From Komagataeibacter nataicola (lineage in GTDB: Bacteria > Pseudomonadota > Alphaproteobacteria > Acetobacterales > Acetobacteraceae), in contig NZ_NIRT01000014.1 in assembly GCF_003207795.1 (NCBI RefSeq), forward strand, positions 1 to 64,000: 64,000 nt of DNA. The letters are read 5' to 3'. Within the stretch, counting starts at the first letter, position 1, and every line of letters starts with the position of its first letter. The notes below the pieces were generated by a model. That model ran no database searches. It worked only from the letters and a program-made list of their open reading frames with translations, and was not told where the DNA came from. The position numbers were made by a program, and so were the translations under genes. Positions 18,687-28,279 of the stretch are shown in pieces.

Positions 18687-20063
18687 TCATTTGCCGTAAA
18701 CAAGATATTCCTGCCGGCCTTTGCGATAGAAAGGACCATCTGGCAGCAGATCGTCTGCGGTACACTCCTCCTTGGTGCCAGCCAGAACCGATATGTCGGC
18801 AATTTTCTTCAGCGCAACCCGCAATTCGGCCCGTGCGTCATCATGTCCTGTCGAGCGGAGTGCCTCTAGTTGGCTGGGATCGCCACATACGATAACGGTT
18901 TTCTGGCCGCGCAAGAGCAGGTCTTCCGATATTCTGGTCTGATAGATCGCGACATCCCGGTTTTCCGAATGGAAAGTCAGCCACTCCTGGCAACCAACAA
19001 AGAGCATGCCTGCGGCAATACTGGCGGAGACGAGGGCAGGACTATATTTTTTTACAGGAGCCTGCCCTTGCTCAGTCCAGCCAAAATACAACGCAAGGGA
19101 AGAGCACAGGAAGGCCCATTGCCAGATATTTGCGCGGGGCGGAATGTCAACGCCTGTCGTAAAAACAAGATTGAAATCCATCAGCAGGCAATAAATAAAG
19201 GCACAGGATATGGCAATTCCCATCTTCTCTTTTCGTGAGACAGACAGAAATATGATAAGAAGAGAAAAGGCCATAATGGGCCAGTGATATTCAAATGAAG
19301 ACAGGCATGATTTCAGGGCGATGAAAAAATTTGTTATAATATCATGCAGGTTATGAATATGATGGGGATGTCGCCATCCAGCGATATGAATGCCAAAACG
19401 ATGGTGGAAGATATAGTTCAGCGAAAATATAATAAGAATGGATAGAACATAGGAAATAAAAGAGATAAATATAAATTTTATAGGATTGAAATTTTGTTTA
19501 TGCGCCAGGGTAGCGCAGGAATACACAATCATTGCCAGAGACAAGGGGGGATAACTCATCATTAGCAAGGTATTTAGTGCAAAAAACGCTTTGTATGATG
19601 TTTTCAATTCAGTATTATTTATAATAACCAAAGTAATAAATGATAATAAGCTGGAAACCGTAAGGGTCGCAGGCCATGAGGATAAGGAAGCATAGGCAGG
19701 GCAGAAAAATACAAGGAGCGCAATGACAACCCTATGCAAAGAGTTTTTGCACAGAAAATAGGCTGCGACCCAGCAGAACAGTGAGTATATGGCTATAAAA
19801 CATGTATAAACGTTTCTATAATACATATGTTTTGCCAGCAATGACCATAAGTAGTTCATCCATCGGCCATCATAGGACGTGCTGATGAAAGGTGTTATGA
19901 ACCCCGGTCGGGTATAACGATGGGATAGCATATAGTCCCAGTCATCATGACTGATGTAAAGATTTTCAAAAAAGCCATTTCCTATCAGGAATAGTAATAT
20001 AGATAGTATGAATACAGGGAATCCTGTGCCAAGAAAAAATGAAAAATTATTTTTATTAAGCAT
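18687..20063 (-). CDS. Polytopic membrane protein, probable GT-C/GtrC-like glycosyltransferase
   Basis: 458 residues from ATG 20063, with TGAGG six bases upstream. An upstream in-frame extension to 20345 looks non-coding. About ten membrane spans are visible from residue 12 onward. After the first helix the loop has ENLYISHDDWDYMLSHRY, with the acidic pair typical of GT-C enzymes' first periplasmic loop. The C-terminal 100 residues are soluble. Its codon use (many ATA, TTA, AAA) and AT-richness differ sharply from flanking genes. With the GT2 gene nearby, it may move a sugar from a polyprenyl carrier onto a surface polysaccharide. Substrate unknown. Confidence 0.6.
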   Translation of the reverse strand: MLNKNNFSFFLGTGFPVFILSILLFLIGNGFFENLYISHDDWDYMLSHRYTRPGFITPFISTSYDGRWMNYLWSLLAKHMYYRNVYTCFIAIYSLFCWVAAYFLCKNSLHRVVIALLVFFCPAYASLSSWPATLTVSSLLSFITLVIINNTELKTSYKAFFALNTLLMMSYPPLSLAMIVYSCATLAHKQNFNPIKFIFISFISYVLSILIIFSLNYIFHHRFGIHIAGWRHPHHIHNLHDIITNFFIALKSCLSSFEYHWPIMAFSLLIIFLSVSRKEKMGIAISCAFIYCLLMDFNLVFTTGVDIPPRANIWQWAFLCSSLALYFGWTEQGQAPVKKYSPALVSASIAAGMLFVGCQEWLTFHSENRDVAIYQTRISEDLLLRGQKTVIVCGDPSQLEALRSTGHDDARAELRVALKKIADISVLAGTKEECTADDLLPDGPFYRKGRQEYLVYGK

Positions 20064-20654
20064 TATTGCCTCAGAGCCTGATAGAAAGTAAATGAATTCA
20101 TTGGAGCAGCGTATGATCGCATCAGTTTGTGACAGCCTTATGCGCTCCTGATGGCCTAGCCCAAACCATCGACGTGCAGTATCCGGTGCGACCACCACCG
20201 GGGATGCGCTTGCGCGTTGCGCGGGGTAATGTGGCGTTAAGCATATCACCAATACCGTGACTGAAACAGCCAGAATATTGCCGACATATGCCGCTGAGAT
20301 GTGCTGGCGGGGCACTGTTCTTATTATTAAGATAGGAAAAGTCACGGGACAGCTTTCCCTCTAACCAAAGGGGAAGGTTATTGCTGCACCAGATGCCTGA
20401 ACGCTGGCTTTAACCGATACTTGGCCGCTCCGGGTCGTTCCTGTTGATTGATGTGCTTGTAATTTGGTATGGGCTGCCCCGTGAGGAAACCGGTTGCATG
20501 ACCCGATACGCAGGCGCGGCATGCTTTTGCATGGCGTGCATCCGGTATCGGGTCAGGACCCAGTCATCAAAGCGCTTGCCCATTTTGGCAGGTGCTGAAA
20601 CTTGTGGGGGGCCTCATGCCGCCTGACCCGCATGAGGACCAGCCCTGTCGCCAT
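20064..20654. other. Intergenic region between the two membrane glycosyltransferases
   Basis: No convincing gene. Holds two inverted repeats: TGACCCGATAC (20499-20509) with GTATCGGGTCA (20545-20555), and CCTCATGC (20612-20619) with GCATGAGG (20630-20637). Neither has a T-tract. Confidence 0.5.
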
Positions 20655-22295
20655 TCATGGCAGGGGCGGCACATCGCTCAGTTCATGGCCATGGCAATCG
20701 ATTGTAGTGTGCGCATCCTGATGGGGAGAATTCAATTTATAGGCGATGAAGCCTTCCTCGAGTAAACCGTTTGGATAGCGGGCGATCTCGGTTGAGCGTG
20801 CTTTCAGGGTCTGTTTCTGCACTTCTGAAAAGGTGAATTTCCAGTATTTGTAGGTATATTTTCTATAATTTTCAACCTGTTCCCGATCCATAAGGTTTAC
20901 AGGTGAGCCATCCATCATCTTGTCCCAATCATTTGCAATAATAATGATTGAAGGCTTATGAGTACATATTGAAATCCTGTCGGCCTCATCCATTATGTCC
21001 TGCAACGAATAATTCATATAAGCATGAGTGTTGTATATTACAACACGATCAAATTTTCTTTGTGTCATAAAGTAAAATCTATTATTAATATAATATGGCA
21101 TAGATTCAATTATATAATCGACCGATGATATTATGGTAGAATCTTTTAAATCTTCATGAGCATTTATTACTTTTGAGAATTCTCTTGCCCTGGAATTCGG
21201 TATACGAATTTCGTGATATTCCATCAGAACCGCCTGAAAAACCTGCACGGAAAGCAGGAAGTAAAGGGAATATAGCCCAAACTTATTTAAACCATTTTGC
21301 GGAAATGCATGCTCTTTACGATATATCCAGAAAAGGGTGCATATCCAGACGATCCATAGCGACTGATGGCGATAACTCCCATAATAAATGATCGAAAAAA
21401 AAGCGATAAAAACAATTTGGACCGCAATCGCAGTGAAAAAAAGAAACGTATTGCCCCAAAGAACAAATACACATGATATAACAGAAACAAATGAAGCTAT
21501 ATAAAGAAATTTATATATGGAATGAGAGAATAAATTATCACCTATTGCATCGTAAAAGAATCTTTTGAAGGGCTTTAAAGTTAAACCTTTTAGAAAGCGT
21601 ACTTTGAAGTGATGTGACTCTCCGTCTGCAGGAATAAGAGCAGCAAGATCGTCATAGCGAGGCGGGTAAATGGTTAGGATGCAAAGCACGAACCCTACAA
21701 TGCCCATGATGGCCGAAGGCAGGGTTTTTCGGACATTTTTGTTAAAGGACCAGCGGTTTGCTTGCCATGTACAGAGCGGCCACATGCCGGAAAAGACGGC
21801 GACAATCAGCGCGGAATGTATGTTCGTGTTGGCAAGCAGGAAAATTACGGGACCGGTTAATTTGTAACGATACTTCTGTGATGAGAAAACCAGTGCCAGG
21901 ATAAGCATGAGTAACATGCTTATCCCATAGTTTCGCGCCATGACGGTGTATTCATAGAGTGAAAAATACCCAAATACGAATAGCACTTTCATGCGCAGAT
22001 TGTAGGGGGATAGAAATAGGACTGTTGCGATGGCCAGAAAAGATACGAGGAAAGTGGAAACAGGAAGAACTGTATAAGTATGAAAAATCAGATAACAGGA
22101 TTTTTCAATTAGGTATGATAAAACGGGATGGGCATTGCCGATCAGATGCACGCTTGGTGTACCGCCAATCGCAATCATGAAATTACGGACTTCATCACGC
22201 CATAATGCATGAAAATGAATTGCATAACATGTAATAAATAGCCATAATATTAATATAAATGACTGAAATATATTTTTATTTTTCGTGATTAACAT
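20655..22295 (-). CDS. Polytopic membrane protein, PMT/ArnT-like GT-C glycosyltransferase
   Basis: 546 residues from ATG 22295. About eleven membrane spans in the first 370 residues, then a soluble C-terminal domain of about 150 residues. The first outward loop has HALWRDEVRNF, matching the acidic DE motif of GT39/GT83-type enzymes, and MARNYGISMLLML resembles their conserved R-x-Y helix. These use polyprenyl-phosphate sugars at the outer face of the inner membrane. AT-rich like its neighbours, with a long gap upstream and no strong ribosome site. Probably modifies a cell-surface glycan together with the GT2 at 23162. Acceptor unknown. Confidence 0.6.
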   Translation of the reverse strand: MLITKNKNIFQSFILILWLFITCYAIHFHALWRDEVRNFMIAIGGTPSVHLIGNAHPVLSYLIEKSCYLIFHTYTVLPVSTFLVSFLAIATVLFLSPYNLRMKVLFVFGYFSLYEYTVMARNYGISMLLMLILALVFSSQKYRYKLTGPVIFLLANTNIHSALIVAVFSGMWPLCTWQANRWSFNKNVRKTLPSAIMGIVGFVLCILTIYPPRYDDLAALIPADGESHHFKVRFLKGLTLKPFKRFFYDAIGDNLFSHSIYKFLYIASFVSVISCVFVLWGNTFLFFTAIAVQIVFIAFFSIIYYGSYRHQSLWIVWICTLFWIYRKEHAFPQNGLNKFGLYSLYFLLSVQVFQAVLMEYHEIRIPNSRAREFSKVINAHEDLKDSTIISSVDYIIESMPYYINNRFYFMTQRKFDRVVIYNTHAYMNYSLQDIMDEADRISICTHKPSIIIIANDWDKMMDGSPVNLMDREQVENYRKYTYKYWKFTFSEVQKQTLKARSTEIARYPNGLLEEGFIAYKLNSPHQDAHTTIDCHGHELSDVPPLP

Positions 22296-23161
22296 TTTTA
22301 TTAACAATCCATTATATTATAGCTGTCGGAAAGATAATTATTCCCTTTTGGTTTTGTTCATGAATATGCGGAAGACTGATGAAATGAGCTGTTGAGCCAA
22401 AAGTGTCCGCACTCAGTATCGCCACGATGATGAGGAATATGCAAGCAATCTGGCTGATGTAGGACGTACGGCAGATCGCCCCGAAAATGAACCGGATCAG
22501 ACGCTGGAGGCTGCCCGATGCAAGGTTCCTCTTTGTACGGAAACTGCAATGAAAATCATCCTTCTGGTGACAGGTCGGTTAAAATGCGGGAAACACCAGA
22601 CCATGAGGCCTTGATGCAGACAGGAAGAGTAGGGGCATAAACATGACATTGCTACCAATATACTGGAAGCTACATGAGGGCTATTGCATCTTTGGTCGAT
22701 ATTGACTGACGCGATGATATATCATGGGTTTTTGTTCAGATCAGATGGTTTTTTGCGTATGTGACCGCCTTGGTTTGAAACCGCAAGTCTTTTTTGTGCA
22801 AACCCGGGGGGGTAGGACCATTGAACCTGTCGGCCAATCTGACATAATGATGCACGTAGTCATCTTGTTGGCAGAAAGGGTGTGCCATACAGTCTCGTTT
22901 GTTACCGGGTAGCGTGTCGTCCATAGTCGAAGAAAATAGCCAGGAAAATTGCCTCGGGCGCTTCATTGAGGCATACTCAGAAGAGACCATTTTTTCATGG
23001 TTGCTTCAGAGCGGATGAAGAGAAAACATCAACATCTAAAAGTGAAAAAATAAATCATATGACAAGTGAATAATATGTTCGTAATTATGCCTTGATTTTT
23101 TCATAGTGCATAATATTTATTCCGTGCTAAGAAAAAATCCTTATTACTTAGAACTGAGACA
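22296..23161. other. AT-rich gap upstream of the GT2 gene
   Basis: About 870 bases with no credible gene on either strand. The last 130 bases before 23162 are very AT-rich and probably hold the promoter of the GT2 gene, but no single -35/-10 pair is convincing. No transposase match could be made in 22360-22960. Confidence 0.4.
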
Positions 23162-24094
23162 ATGAACTTGAATCCTTCTTCTCCCCTGTCATCTCGTATA
23201 GCTGTCCTGATACCCTGTTATAATGAGGAAGTATCAATCGAGAGGGTGATCGAGGATTTTAAAAAAGCCATTCCAGAAGCTGAAATTTACGTCTACGACA
23301 ATAATTCAACTGACAGGACGGCCGAGATAGCGCGCCAATGTGGGGCCTACGTTCGACAGGTAGGCCTGCAGGGCAAGGGCTACGTCGTTTGTCAGATGTT
23401 TGCCGACATAGATGCTGATTACTATGTTCTGGTCGATGGAGATGCGACCTACGAGGCTGCGGCCGCGCCGCGCATGGTCAGTCTGGCGCAGGAAAACTGC
23501 TTGGATATGGTCAATGGCGTGCGCGTAACAGACCAGCGGGATGCTTACCGGCCTGGCCATGTTCTGGGCAATATGATGCTGACGGGTTGCGTCACATTGA
23601 TTTTCGGGCACCGTATTTCTGATCTTCTGTCCGGCTATCGTGTCTTTTCCCGGCGCTATGTCCGCTCCTTTCCCATTGTGTGTTCCGGGTTTGAAATCGA
23701 AACCTTCCTTTCGGTACATGCCCTGGAAATGGCTATGCCCATAGGAGAGGTGGTCACAAAATACGTTGAAAGACCTGCGGGGTCATCCTCCAAACTCAAG
23801 ACCTATCAGGATGGCTTCCGGATTTTGCTGACCATTATAAATCTTGTAAAAATGGAGAAGCCTCTCTTTTTCTTCTCTATTGTTTCAGCTATATTATCAG
23901 TTATTGGTTTGAGTATTGGAATTCCTGTTACCGTAGAGTTTATGAATACTCATATGGTTCCTAAATTGCCCCGCACGTTATTGGCCATGGGGTTGATGAT
24001 TCTGGCTGGTTTATCGTTTGTTTGCGGGCTTATCATGGATATGATCACTTTGAGCCGCAAGGAAAATAAAAGGCTTGCTTATATACGGCGTTAG
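23162..24094 (+). CDS. GT2 family glycosyltransferase, GtrB/DPM1-like, with two C-terminal membrane helices
   Basis: 310 residues. A GT-A fold with AVLIPCYNEEVSIERVI at residues 14-30, VYDNNSTDRTAEIA, and the metal-binding VDGDATY (DxD) near 91. SDLLSGYRVFSRRYV matches dolichyl/undecaprenyl-phosphate hexosyl transferases. Two hydrophobic hairpin helices (about 238-262 and 273-297) anchor it. Expected reaction: nucleotide-sugar + undecaprenyl phosphate to Und-P-sugar at the cytosolic face. That product is what the two GT-C proteins encoded nearby could use, giving a Gtr-like surface glycosylation cassette. Codon use is intermediate between the AT-rich block and the host. Confidence 0.8.
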   Translation: MNLNPSSPLSSRIAVLIPCYNEEVSIERVIEDFKKAIPEAEIYVYDNNSTDRTAEIARQCGAYVRQVGLQGKGYVVCQMFADIDADYYVLVDGDATYEAAAAPRMVSLAQENCLDMVNGVRVTDQRDAYRPGHVLGNMMLTGCVTLIFGHRISDLLSGYRVFSRRYVRSFPIVCSGFEIETFLSVHALEMAMPIGEVVTKYVERPAGSSSKLKTYQDGFRILLTIINLVKMEKPLFFFSIVSAILSVIGLSIGIPVTVEFMNTHMVPKLPRTLLAMGLMILAGLSFVCGLIMDMITLSRKENKRLAYIRR

Positions 24095-24126
24095 AATCAG
24101 GCTGTTTCCACAAAACCCGGGGCAAT

Positions 24127-24719
24127 TCATTCCCGTCGGGCGAGTTCTTCTGGCAGGGCCTGTGGATCCGTGTCCGTTGTGTCAGCTCGCTCTGCCTGCT
24201 CCATCAGTTCCGCGATATCCGCCGCCAGCTGTTCGCGCAGGGCCCTGATCCGGTCGTAGCGCACAGAATGGTATTTTAAGGCATCGGCATCGATTTCCGT
24301 GCCGTTGATCGATGCCACGCCCAGACGCAGCAGGCCGGTCTCGCGCGCCATAAGCAGCACTTGTGCAAATGCAGCTTCAATGGCCATCCGGTTTGTCCGC
24401 CGGAAAGAGGCGATCGTGTCGTGACCCGGAGGCAGGTTCGCCGCCACGAAGCGTATGCCGATGTCGCGATATGTCGTCCGCTCGATCCGGCGTGAGGAAA
24501 AATCCCGTTTGCATGGCTGAAGATCAGAAGGGCCGGCATCAGTCGCAGATGATACTGCGCCTTGCCACCCGTGCGCACCGGCACACAAAACGCATTCATC
24601 GGAACCCGCTCAACGGCGGCAACAATGAAATGCGCCATATCATCAGCCGGAAGCCACGACTTCAGATCAGGCAGCAGAAGATACGGCTGAGGTCGGTCAA
24701 ACGGGATGAAGCTGCTCAT
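24127..24719 (-). pseudogene. IS1182-family transposase, truncated and frameshifted
   Basis: Reading from 24719 the N-terminus is clear (FIPFDRPQPYLLLPDLKSWL, then ADDMAHFIVAAVERVPMNAF and the KAQYHLRLMPALLI block). Near 24500 the frame shifts and continues as SRRIERTTYRDIGIRFVAAN, HDTIASFRRTNR and LLRLGVASINGTEIDA. The catalytic C-terminal half is missing, so it is inactive. It sits between the GT2 gene and the left end of the integrated element. Confidence 0.8.
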
Positions 24720-24793
24720 CTCACCACCTCACCCCTTCACAGGGCACCCCAACCCGACAGGCTGCTAAAATAAGTGGTGGTATTTTATTTAGG

Positions 24794-24809
24794 AATGGCG
24801 GACTCGAAA
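24794..24809. other. Left attachment site core
   Basis: AATGGCGGACTCGAAA, identical to 40227-40242. The match stops at the next base on the right (T here, G there). Confidence 0.85.
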
Positions 24810-24927
24810 TCCGCCTAACCCACGTCCCGGAGTGTTTCAGGGCGTACCAAAAACATAAGGTTTCCTAGGTATTTGCTGGCGTGAGTGTCCCAGAGCGTCC
24901 CAGAATGACCCACACAATCCCCGATTC

Positions 24928-24951
24928 TAAGGGGGGTAATAAGAGGGGTAA
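24928..24951. other. Left tandem arm-type sites of the integrase
   Basis: Two abutting 12-mers, TAAGGGGGGTAA (24928-24939) and TAAGAGGGGTAA (24940-24951). A related pair lies at 40151-40174. They end seven bases before the integrase start, so integrase binding here could also repress its own gene. Confidence 0.6.
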
Positions 24952-24957
24952 ACTGGA

Positions 24958-26169
24958 TTGAGCAGACTCGGACCCAATCAACTGACGGCCCTACAGGTGT
25001 CACGTCACAGGGATGGCAGCATATGCGACGGTGGTGGTCTGTGGCTGGTGGCCTCTGGGGGATCGCGCCTGTGGGAGATGCGCTATACGTCGCCAGCAAC
25101 CGGCAAGCGCAGGCAGATGAGCCTTGGCAGCTATCCCGGTCTTTCGTTGGCCGGTGCGCGTGACAGGGCTGTGGACCTCCGTCGCATGATTAAGGAGGGC
25201 ACTGACCCCTTGGTGGAGCGGAACAAGGAAAAAGCCGCCCGGAAGATGGAACAGGGCGGCACCTTTGCGGGGGTGGCGCAGAGATACATCACGGAGCAGG
25301 CACCGGCATGGAAGGATCGCAAGGCCGCCGCCACATGGGCCGGATCGCTTGCTAACCATGTTTTCCCTGTCTTTGGGGACAAGCCTATCAAAGACGTTGA
25401 TACCGATGATGTGTTGTCTGCCCTCCGCCCTATCTGGAAAGACAGGACAGAGACAGCCGGACGGCTGAGAGGGCGCATGGAGCGCATACTTGATTATGCG
25501 CGTGTCATGGGCTGGCGAGAGGGTGAGAATCCGGCCCGATGGCGTGGGCACCTGTCTGCATTGCTTCCTGCCCCATCCAAGGTGGCGAAGGTCCAGCATC
25601 ACAAGGCTATCCCGTGGGCGGACATTGCATCGGTCATGGCGGCTCTGAGCATGTCCGGCGGGCTGGCGGCCAAGGCTGTTCGCTTTGCCTGCCTGACAGC
25701 GGCGCGGTCTGGTGAGGTCCGGTCCTGCCTGTGGTCTGAAATTGATATGACCACCCGTGTGTGGACGATACCGGCGGAGAAGATGAAGGCAGGGCGGTTG
25801 CACCGTGTCCCTCTGTCCATGCCTGCCACGGATATTCTGGACGGCCTGTGCCAGCCGACAAATGGAACCGGCTTTGTCTTTCCCGGATACAGGCCATCAC
25901 GTCCCCTGACTGACGTGGCGCTGTCCAAGGCTTTGCATCTTGCAGCCGGGACCAAGGATGTGACCGTGCATGGCCTGCGGTCCACGTTCCGGGACTGGGC
26001 TGCGGAAGCAACCGATTATCCGAATGAGGTTGTGGAGATGGCGCTTGCCCATGCAGTCGGCAACAAGGTGGAGGCTGCTTACCGGCGGGGAGACCTGTTT
26101 GAAAAGCGTCGTGCCCTGATGGATGAATGGGCTGCTTATTGCTGCGGGTTACACAGGAACCGGCCATGA
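24958..26169 (+). CDS. P4-type tyrosine recombinase (integrase)
   Basis: 403 residues. The N-terminal DUF4102-like arm-binding domain (about 1-90; RYTSPATGKRRQMSLGSYPG) is followed by a core-binding domain (about 100-195) and the catalytic domain (about 205-390). Catalytic residues are visible: R in TAARSGEVRS, H-x-x-R in VHGLRSTFRDW, H in LAHAVGNK and Y in VEAAYRRGD. TTG 24958 has GAGGGG about 7-10 bases upstream and is preferred; no closer ATG exists. It is placed next to the left attachment site and should integrate and excise the element at tRNA-Arg. Confidence 0.93.
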   Translation: MSRLGPNQLTALQVSRHRDGSICDGGGLWLVASGGSRLWEMRYTSPATGKRRQMSLGSYPGLSLAGARDRAVDLRRMIKEGTDPLVERNKEKAARKMEQGGTFAGVAQRYITEQAPAWKDRKAAATWAGSLANHVFPVFGDKPIKDVDTDDVLSALRPIWKDRTETAGRLRGRMERILDYARVMGWREGENPARWRGHLSALLPAPSKVAKVQHHKAIPWADIASVMAALSMSGGLAAKAVRFACLTAARSGEVRSCLWSEIDMTTRVWTIPAEKMKAGRLHRVPLSMPATDILDGLCQPTNGTGFVFPGYRPSRPLTDVALSKALHLAAGTKDVTVHGLRSTFRDWAAEATDYPNEVVEMALAHAVGNKVEAAYRRGDLFEKRRALMDEWAAYCCGLHRNRP

Positions 26170-26175
26170 CGTAGC

Positions 26176-26326
26176 GGGTCACACCCTCAATTTCCATTCA
26201 GGGTCTGTGTTTTTTGGTGTGACTGGTGTGACTGGTGTGACCAAGCAAAAGAGTGGCGGAATACGGCCATTTTTATGTGGTAGGTTTCGTCACACCTGCC
26301 TGTAATGGGTGTGTGACCGGTGTGAC
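26176..26326. repeat. GGTGTGAC iteron-like array, left locus
   Basis: Three head-to-tail 9-mers GGTGTGACY at 26216-26242, inverted copies at 26176-26185 and 26288-26297, and a further pair at about 26309-26326. The same 9-mer with the same layout occurs, mirrored, at 38376-38487. Confidence 0.65.
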
Positions 26327-26441
26327 TGACAGCGGATCGGGATGCTGATAACAGCGTGTCTGAGCGGTGGCCTCGGGAAATTTCCTCGACTGCTGTAACG
26401 TCATGCTTGACAGACCGCATGTAACGTCACACTTTACACCC

Positions 26442-26732
26442 ATGCAGATCGAGAGCATTTCCCACAAGGGTCTGAGGCGTTTCTTTGAAACTGGGAACCC
26501 GAAAGGCCTGCTGGGGGATGTATCCCGCCTGCGCCGGATGTTGGCCTTCATTGATGCGGCGGCGTCACTTGATGAGCTGTCGGTGCCCCCTAACTACGGC
26601 CTGCATCCTCTTTCCGGGGATCGGGTGGGAACATGGGCAATGACTGTCACACGTAACTGGCGGCTGACATTCCGGCTGAATGACCTTGGCGCAATCGAAG
26701 ATATGGATCTGGAGGACTACCATGGCAATTAA
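26442..26732 (+). CDS. higB: HigB/RelE-family toxin
   Basis: 96-residue toxin of the HigB 'killer' branch of the RelE superfamily, a ribosome-dependent mRNA endonuclease. Key sequence: HKGLRRFFETGNPKGL at the N-terminus, LRRMLAFIDAAASLDEL in the helix, GLHPLSGDRVGTWAMTV and the final NWRLTFRL...DLEDYHG strand. The start is ATG 26442; the frame is open farther upstream but the family begins here. Its last 11 bases overlap the antitoxin gene, giving the toxin-first order usual for higBA. It probably stabilises the integrated element. Confidence 0.9.
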   Translation: MQIESISHKGLRRFFETGNPKGLLGDVSRLRRMLAFIDAAASLDELSVPPNYGLHPLSGDRVGTWAMTVTRNWRLTFRLNDLGAIEDMDLEDYHGN

Positions 26733-27054
26733 GATGCACCCCTCCTTGGCTGTCCATGCCGGGGAATGGCTCAGGACGGAAATCGTGGAGCCTGCCGGTA
26801 TTACGGTGTCTGGCCTGGCATCACACTTCGGCGTTTCCAGACAGGCCCTGAGCGCCCTGCTTAATGGTCGCGCCAGCCTGTCCGCCGATATGGCGATCCG
26901 GTTTGAAAAGGCGTTCGGCGTGAAGGCTGATACCCTCATGCGGATGCAGTCTGCCTTCGATATGGCACAGGCTCGTGCCCATGAAGGTGAGATACACGTC
27001 GGGCCACTGGCAGCCGCCATGCCGCATTCTGTCAGTGTGATGGAAGGGGCCTAA
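26722..27054 (+). CDS. higA: HigA-family antitoxin
   Basis: 110-residue XRE-type DNA-binding antitoxin that neutralises HigB and represses the operon. It begins MAIKMHPSLAVHAGEWL, then the helix-turn-helix GLASHFGVSRQALSALLNGR at about 34-53 and FEKAFGVKADTLMRMQ. The start overlaps the end of higB, so the two are translationally coupled. The C-terminal 25 residues are variable. Operator sites probably lie upstream of higB; no palindrome there is conclusive. Confidence 0.9.
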   Translation: MAIKMHPSLAVHAGEWLRTEIVEPAGITVSGLASHFGVSRQALSALLNGRASLSADMAIRFEKAFGVKADTLMRMQSAFDMAQARAHEGEIHVGPLAAAMPHSVSVMEGA

Positions 27055-27102
27055 GCGCCGTTCCCCCTGTTTTGCGGGTAAAGGGTAAACCCCCCACACT
27101 CC

Positions 27103-27212
27103 TTAACATGTCCGGTCGATGTGTTATCAAAACCCAACGTCTTTAACATGTCCCCTGACGGCATGTTCAACTTGTACACCCTCCGTCCATCCTGTAATGT
27201 TCAATTTGAACA
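27103..27212. promoter_or_regulatory. Repeat-rich upstream region with two motif families
   Basis: Two direct copies of TTAACATGTCC (27103-27113 and 27143-27153) are followed by TGTTCAACTTGTACA (27164-27178) and the near-perfect palindrome TGTTCAATTTGAACA (27198-27212), 15 bases before the next start. A matching palindrome is found after that gene. Probable operators for an element-encoded regulator. Confidence 0.6.
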
Positions 27213-27227
27213 GGGCGGGGGCGGATA

Positions 27228-28271
27228 GTGGCGCAATCCGGTATCAATCTTGAACGTCTGGCGAAGGTCTGGGCACTAGCGGAAGGCGGGAAGCAGGGCG
27301 AGGCAGATGCCGCCCGGCAACGCGCCGCTGCTATGGTTGAGCCATATGGATACGTGCTGGATGACATTCCGGGCCTGCTGGCGGATGCCGGGTTCGGTGA
27401 TGACCTGCCCCAGCCGGGACCGGGGGGTCTCAGGTTCTATAACATGGGCAACCCGGCTCATATGCGGGCTTACCAGCGGGAGCATGATGCCAGGCGGCGG
27501 CGCTGGATGCGCGACAACGCGGACCGGATTGCGGAGGTGATCGCCCGCTATGGATCAAAGGAAGCCGTGTTCGCACCCACGGCGGAAGAAAAGGCGTTGG
27601 ATGCGGCTATTGAGCCATTCCGCGAGGTCCACCCCGATAATCAGGCGGATACGTTTGACGGCGAGAACTTCAGCCCTTCCCCCCGCGTGGTAGAGGCGAT
27701 GGGTCAGGCGATCCCATGGCCCGACACCATCCCGGCGGCTCTGGCTGAATATGAGGCGTGGGACAGGCTATGTGATGACCGCAACGTGGCGGACGGGAAC
27801 AACCAATATGATTACCTGAGCAACGGCGCTGACAAACGGCGGTGGCACTTGTGCGACATGGTGGAGAAGCTCATCCCGGCCCGTGACCTGTCCGACGTGA
27901 TTGTGCGCCTGCGCTTCCAGTTGGACGGACAGGGAAGCCGCGATAACCCCCAGGCTGTTCTTGATGACCTTGAGCAGTTACAGGCAGCAGGCTTCGGGGC
28001 ATCGGAAACACGGGAATCTGCCGGTTTATCACTCGATGTCGATATTCCCGGTAATGAGGGGGATAAGGTGGGAAATCCCCATGTTTGTGCCGGTCCAAAT
28101 CTGGACGCACCTCCTCCGTCCAGATTGAACACGGCAGGGAAGCGGCGGGCGGAGGTAGAGCGGATACTTGCCACCCCGGAAGGCAGGCATATGCCGTTAC
28201 GTGAGATTGCCGCCATCGTTGGGGTATCGCCTTCAACCGTGCTGAACATCAGGCGGCGCATGGCAACATGA
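27228..28271 (+). CDS. Putative regulator with DUF2786-like N-terminus and C-terminal helix-turn-helix
   Basis: 347 residues. The N-terminus INLERLAKVWALAEGGKQGE plus the following ADAARQRAAAMVEPYGY resembles the DUF2786 helical repeat (LLaLAxs...EAxxAxxxAxxLm). The middle is acidic and unrecognised. The C-terminal 45 residues, RHMPLREIAAIVGVSPSTVL then NIRRRM, are a clear helix-turn-helix. GTG 27228 follows a purine-rich GGGGGCGG stretch. TGTTCA-type palindromes lie just upstream and just downstream, so autoregulation is plausible. It could alternatively be a replication-initiator-type protein, but no replicase motif was seen. Confidence 0.6.
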   Translation: MAQSGINLERLAKVWALAEGGKQGEADAARQRAAAMVEPYGYVLDDIPGLLADAGFGDDLPQPGPGGLRFYNMGNPAHMRAYQREHDARRRRWMRDNADRIAEVIARYGSKEAVFAPTAEEKALDAAIEPFREVHPDNQADTFDGENFSPSPRVVEAMGQAIPWPDTIPAALAEYEAWDRLCDDRNVADGNNQYDYLSNGADKRRWHLCDMVEKLIPARDLSDVIVRLRFQLDGQGSRDNPQAVLDDLEQLQAAGFGASETRESAGLSLDVDIPGNEGDKVGNPHVCAGPNLDAPPPSRLNTAGKRRAEVERILATPEGRHMPLREIAAIVGVSPSTVLNIRRRMAT

Positions 28272-28279
28272 CGGAGGTA

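Noticed and set aside
22358-22990. Possible transposase or small genes in the gap before the GT2 gene
   Set aside because: Translations in all frames gave no match to a family I know; frames are short and lack ribosome sites.
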